Of a DNA stretch of 64,000 nucleotides, positions 61,772 through 64,000 are shown one piece after another. This stretch comes from Panax quinquefolius. Taxonomy: Eukaryota; Streptophyta; Magnoliopsida; Apiales; Araliaceae. The notes under the pieces are model-generated. The model was not told the DNA's origin. It did not search any database and was given only the letters and a program-made list of their open reading frames with translations. The position numbers and the translations under genes were made by a program. Each line of letters opens with the position of its first letter. Position 1 is the first letter of the stretch. The stretch lies in assembly GCA_020205615.1 (NCBI GenBank), contig CM035152.1:155667669-155731668 (forward strand), read 5' to 3'.

Positions 61772-61789
61772 TTGGTATCGAGCTTAGGG
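61772..61789 (+). promoter_or_regulatory. Primer-binding site of element D (tRNA-iMet type)
   Basis: TTGGTATCGAGCTTAGGG directly after the LTR, close to TGGTATCAGAGC. Confidence 0.75.
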
Positions 61790-61957
61790 ATATGATCCAC
61801 AGCTAAGATGTGAGAATAAGAACTAGGAGGAGAGAGCGGGGGAATACCAGCTAGTATGACCTACCTAAGTTTATTTGTTATTTAATTGGTCGATTCGGGA
61901 GTATAGGGATAATATTTGATATATTAATTAACCCTTGTGTTGTGGCGGTGTTTGGAA

Positions 61958-62330
61958 ATGGCGACTAAAAATATTCACAATGGAGTGAATGTGACCATTG
62001 TGACACCTTTAATCACTAATCGTGAGTTAATGCGGTGTGACGAGGAACAAATTAGAGATATCCACGTAGTGAATGAAGAACTAATTATTGCACAGAGCTA
62101 GTTGCGAGAGGTAGCGAGATGAGAGTGAGGAAGAAGAGGAAGAAGAGGAACACGAGGAGAATTGGTTAGAAGAAATTTATGATCAAAACTTAGAATTACA
62201 AAATCGTGTTCGTGAGCTAGAAGAACAGGTTGAAGAGCGGCAAGCGGTAGGTGGAACAAAGGGATACAACAATTCAAAATTGGGTTACCCAGATATGTGA
62301 TGCTCGAACAAAATCACGCTTTGGGCAAGG
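61958..62330 (+). pseudogene. Gag-like N-terminus with acidic and coiled-coil stretch, element D
   Basis: From ATG 61958 the frame reads MATKNIHNGVNVTIVTPLIT and DEEQIRDIHVVNEELIIAQS, then hits a stop near 62098. In another frame an open stretch follows: a Glu run (about nine), HEENWLEEIYDQNLELQNR and VRELEEQVEERQ, a heptad-like coiled coil. Position after the primer site suggests gag, but this N-terminus is unlike the Gln/Asn-rich start of the B gag. It is frameshifted and therefore not functional as read. Confidence 0.55.
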
Positions 62331-62689
62331 TGTAAGATATTAAAGTTGGAATCGAGAATTAAAAATCAAAGATCGGTGAAAGAAAAACAACTGAACGAAA
62401 GAGAATGAGCGATGCATGGGTAAAAGGCGCACTGTAGCGTTGATAATGTAGAAAAGGCGTCAGATCGATAAAGCCAAAATAGATGAAATGGACTTTGCTT
62501 TTTGGACGTGAATTGGGAGAACCCAACATCGAATTGAGAATTATCACCATGCATGGCGGTCAACCCGAATTCGATATGGATCGGAGAATAATGATTCAAA
62601 TCATGGATCGGGGAATGTGAAAAAGCACTTAAGGGTGGAATGTACCTATAGTAAAGTCGAACTTCGGTAATTTAAGCGAGGCGTTTGTT

Positions 62690-62960
62690 GAGAAACCCGA
62701 GCGAAGTCATTACGGGTAAATTAATTATAAATTATTACGAAGTCTATACTTTATTCAATACAAGTTCTACCCACTCTTTTATTCTACCTAGTTGTGTTCG
62801 ATGTTTAAATTTGACTCAAAAAAATTAGACTTTGATTTATCTATTGAAACTTCGTTGGGAGAAACCGCCCGTTACCTCCATTGTTTATTAATCTTGTTGT
62901 TTCAAATAAACACTTTCACGATCTTATCTCTTTGAAAATACTTGCCTTTGAGGTAATTTT
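62690..62960 (+). pseudogene. Protease region of element D (broken)
   Basis: NPSEVITGKLIINYYEVYTLF-type sequence (frame shifts included), then NTSSTHSFI, where the catalytic Asp of D-T/S-G is Asn, and LDFDLSIETSLG. Collinear with the B protease. Confidence 0.75.
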
Positions 62961-63470
62961 TGAAAAGCGATTGATTAACTACTTATTATTCTTTTTGTAA
63001 GGTTGTTAGCTTTCATATTCCTAACCAACTTTGTTATCACAATTCAAAGTAACCAAACCTAAAGTTAATCTTTGTTATATCAAGCCATAAGTAAAGAGCC
63101 CCGATCCTTTCGTTGTTGACTTCCTTGTGTGGAATGCAATGCGAAGCCGGACTTTACATAGGCGACGTCGTGAATAGCGATGACAAGTTGATAGGTATCA
63201 TTGTGAGGTGCTTATCTAGGTTAAAGGATAGAAGTCGCGATTGGTATCAATGTAACGTCTTATCCAAGTCTTGGATAAGAGTAGCGATTTTGAATGATAT
63301 TTCTATCATTAATAAATTTTTAGCGTATTCTTGAAAATTTCCTAGCCTACCCTAGAGCGTGAAATCAAATTTTGTATTGACCCGATCAAAAACCCATTTC
63401 TTAAACCCTCAAATATTTCTTCAACTAAAAGGATCATTTACGAGGATTATGATGAAAGTCATAATAAAAG
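62961..63470 (+). pseudogene. Protease end and deleted RT region of element D
   Basis: ILNDISIINKF at about 63288-63320 matches the B segment before FPEEIP. EREIKFCIDPIKNPF near 63355-63400 is the RT N-terminus. At about 63405 the sequence jumps to TCAAATATTTCTTCAAC, the RNase H YFFTQK region, so RT is deleted. Homology fades by 63470. Confidence 0.7.
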
Positions 63471-64000
63471 CATTGGACTAATGAAAATCATGGGTATATG
63501 AAGTATTAGTAAGTGTTATGATGAGTTATGTGGTTATTATGTGAAAACATGAAAGTTTCTTAGAAATCACAAAGGGTTGAAAAATCAGATTTTGGTAAAA
63601 AGCGTAACATGAAATTCAATTAACCATATATCCTATTATATTTTGAATTTTTGAGTGTGGTCAAATCCTAGAGTTAGATCTATGAGTTTTGTAGCTTATC
63701 CAAGTGGAATCTTTGGAAAAGGTCTTTGTAGATTTTCGTGTGGATTTGAATTTAGCAAAAGAGTCCAAAGCTGCAAATTACAAAAGCGCTACTTGCTTGA
63801 GAAACTTTAAGGGCAGTTTGGCCACTAAATTTATGTGAAAAATTATGGTTTTTTGGGACATGAAAATATATGTTATAAAGTACCTCCTGTCCAAAAATGA
63901 GCTCATTCGACATAAAATGAACAAGTTATAACCATTTCAATATTTAGGTTTTTTGACGAAAAATGCTATAAGCTGGAGTTCTATAACTCCGATGACCATG
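63471..64000. other. Unassigned sequence at right edge
   Basis: No open gene and no match to other parts of the window. It reads like non-coding LTR or spacer sequence of another element, but I cannot assign it. Confidence 0.4.

Overview
The window looks like nuclear DNA of a flowering plant, most likely a eudicot. It is AT-rich. It carries an intron-containing chloroplast peroxiredoxin Q gene with GT-AG introns, an FMO1-like flavin monooxygenase split by plant-type introns, MITE-like hairpins, and long Ty3/gypsy chromovirus LTR retrotransposons whose LTRs begin TGTAAGACC and end GGCGTCACA. I cannot name the species.

Left, gene-bearing part (1-9212). Two minus-strand gene fragments lie at 398-695: one exon of a cysteine-synthase-like PLP enzyme and a piece of a DUF26/plasmodesmata-located-protein gene. 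Next come an apparently intact peroxiredoxin Q gene (1567-4239, plus, four exons, 215 residues) and, tail to tail with it, an FMO1-like gene (8079 down to 4585, minus, five exons). The FMO1-like gene has a frame-breaking deletion in exon 1 and an early stop in exon 5. The FMO introns are full of (AT)n tracts.

Nested retrotransposon block (9213-33416). One Tekay/Del-like element (called B here) lies on the minus strand. It has two about 2.67 kb LTRs, a tRNA-iMet-type primer site, a polypurine tract, gag-PR-RT-RH-INT with a C-terminal chromodomain, and a perfect 5-bp target duplication (TAATC). It has itself been hit twice. A 2829-bp solo LTR of a second family (A) sits between PR and RT with a perfect CAGGA duplication. 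An 11.2-kb family-A complex, containing an inverted decayed A element, sits in its left LTR.

Right part (33417-64000). About 2 kb of non-coding DNA with MITE-like repeats is followed by a 5'-truncated plus-strand element (35380-36835). After it come a B-type LTR with a large minisatellite, a minus-strand element C (38113-47447), a second minus-strand A element (47448-57220), and a mixed inverted and plus-strand LTR cluster leading into a deleted plus-strand element (D, 59807-63470). None of these elements has an intact polyprotein frame. The last 530 bases match nothing else in the window.

The only genes likely to make host protein are PrxQ (plastid thiol peroxidase) and, if its lesions are sequence errors, the FMO1-like enzyme. 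Many repeat copies differ by recurrent ACAAC-to-CTGAC or CA-to-CG changes, which may be base-calling error in methylated DNA. Frameshifts here should therefore be read with caution. I found no CRISPR array, tRNA, rRNA or clearly new molecular system. The most unusual items are the chimeric fragments at the left edge, a GC-rich block conserved between otherwise different LTRs, and the repeated head-to-head LTR fusions.
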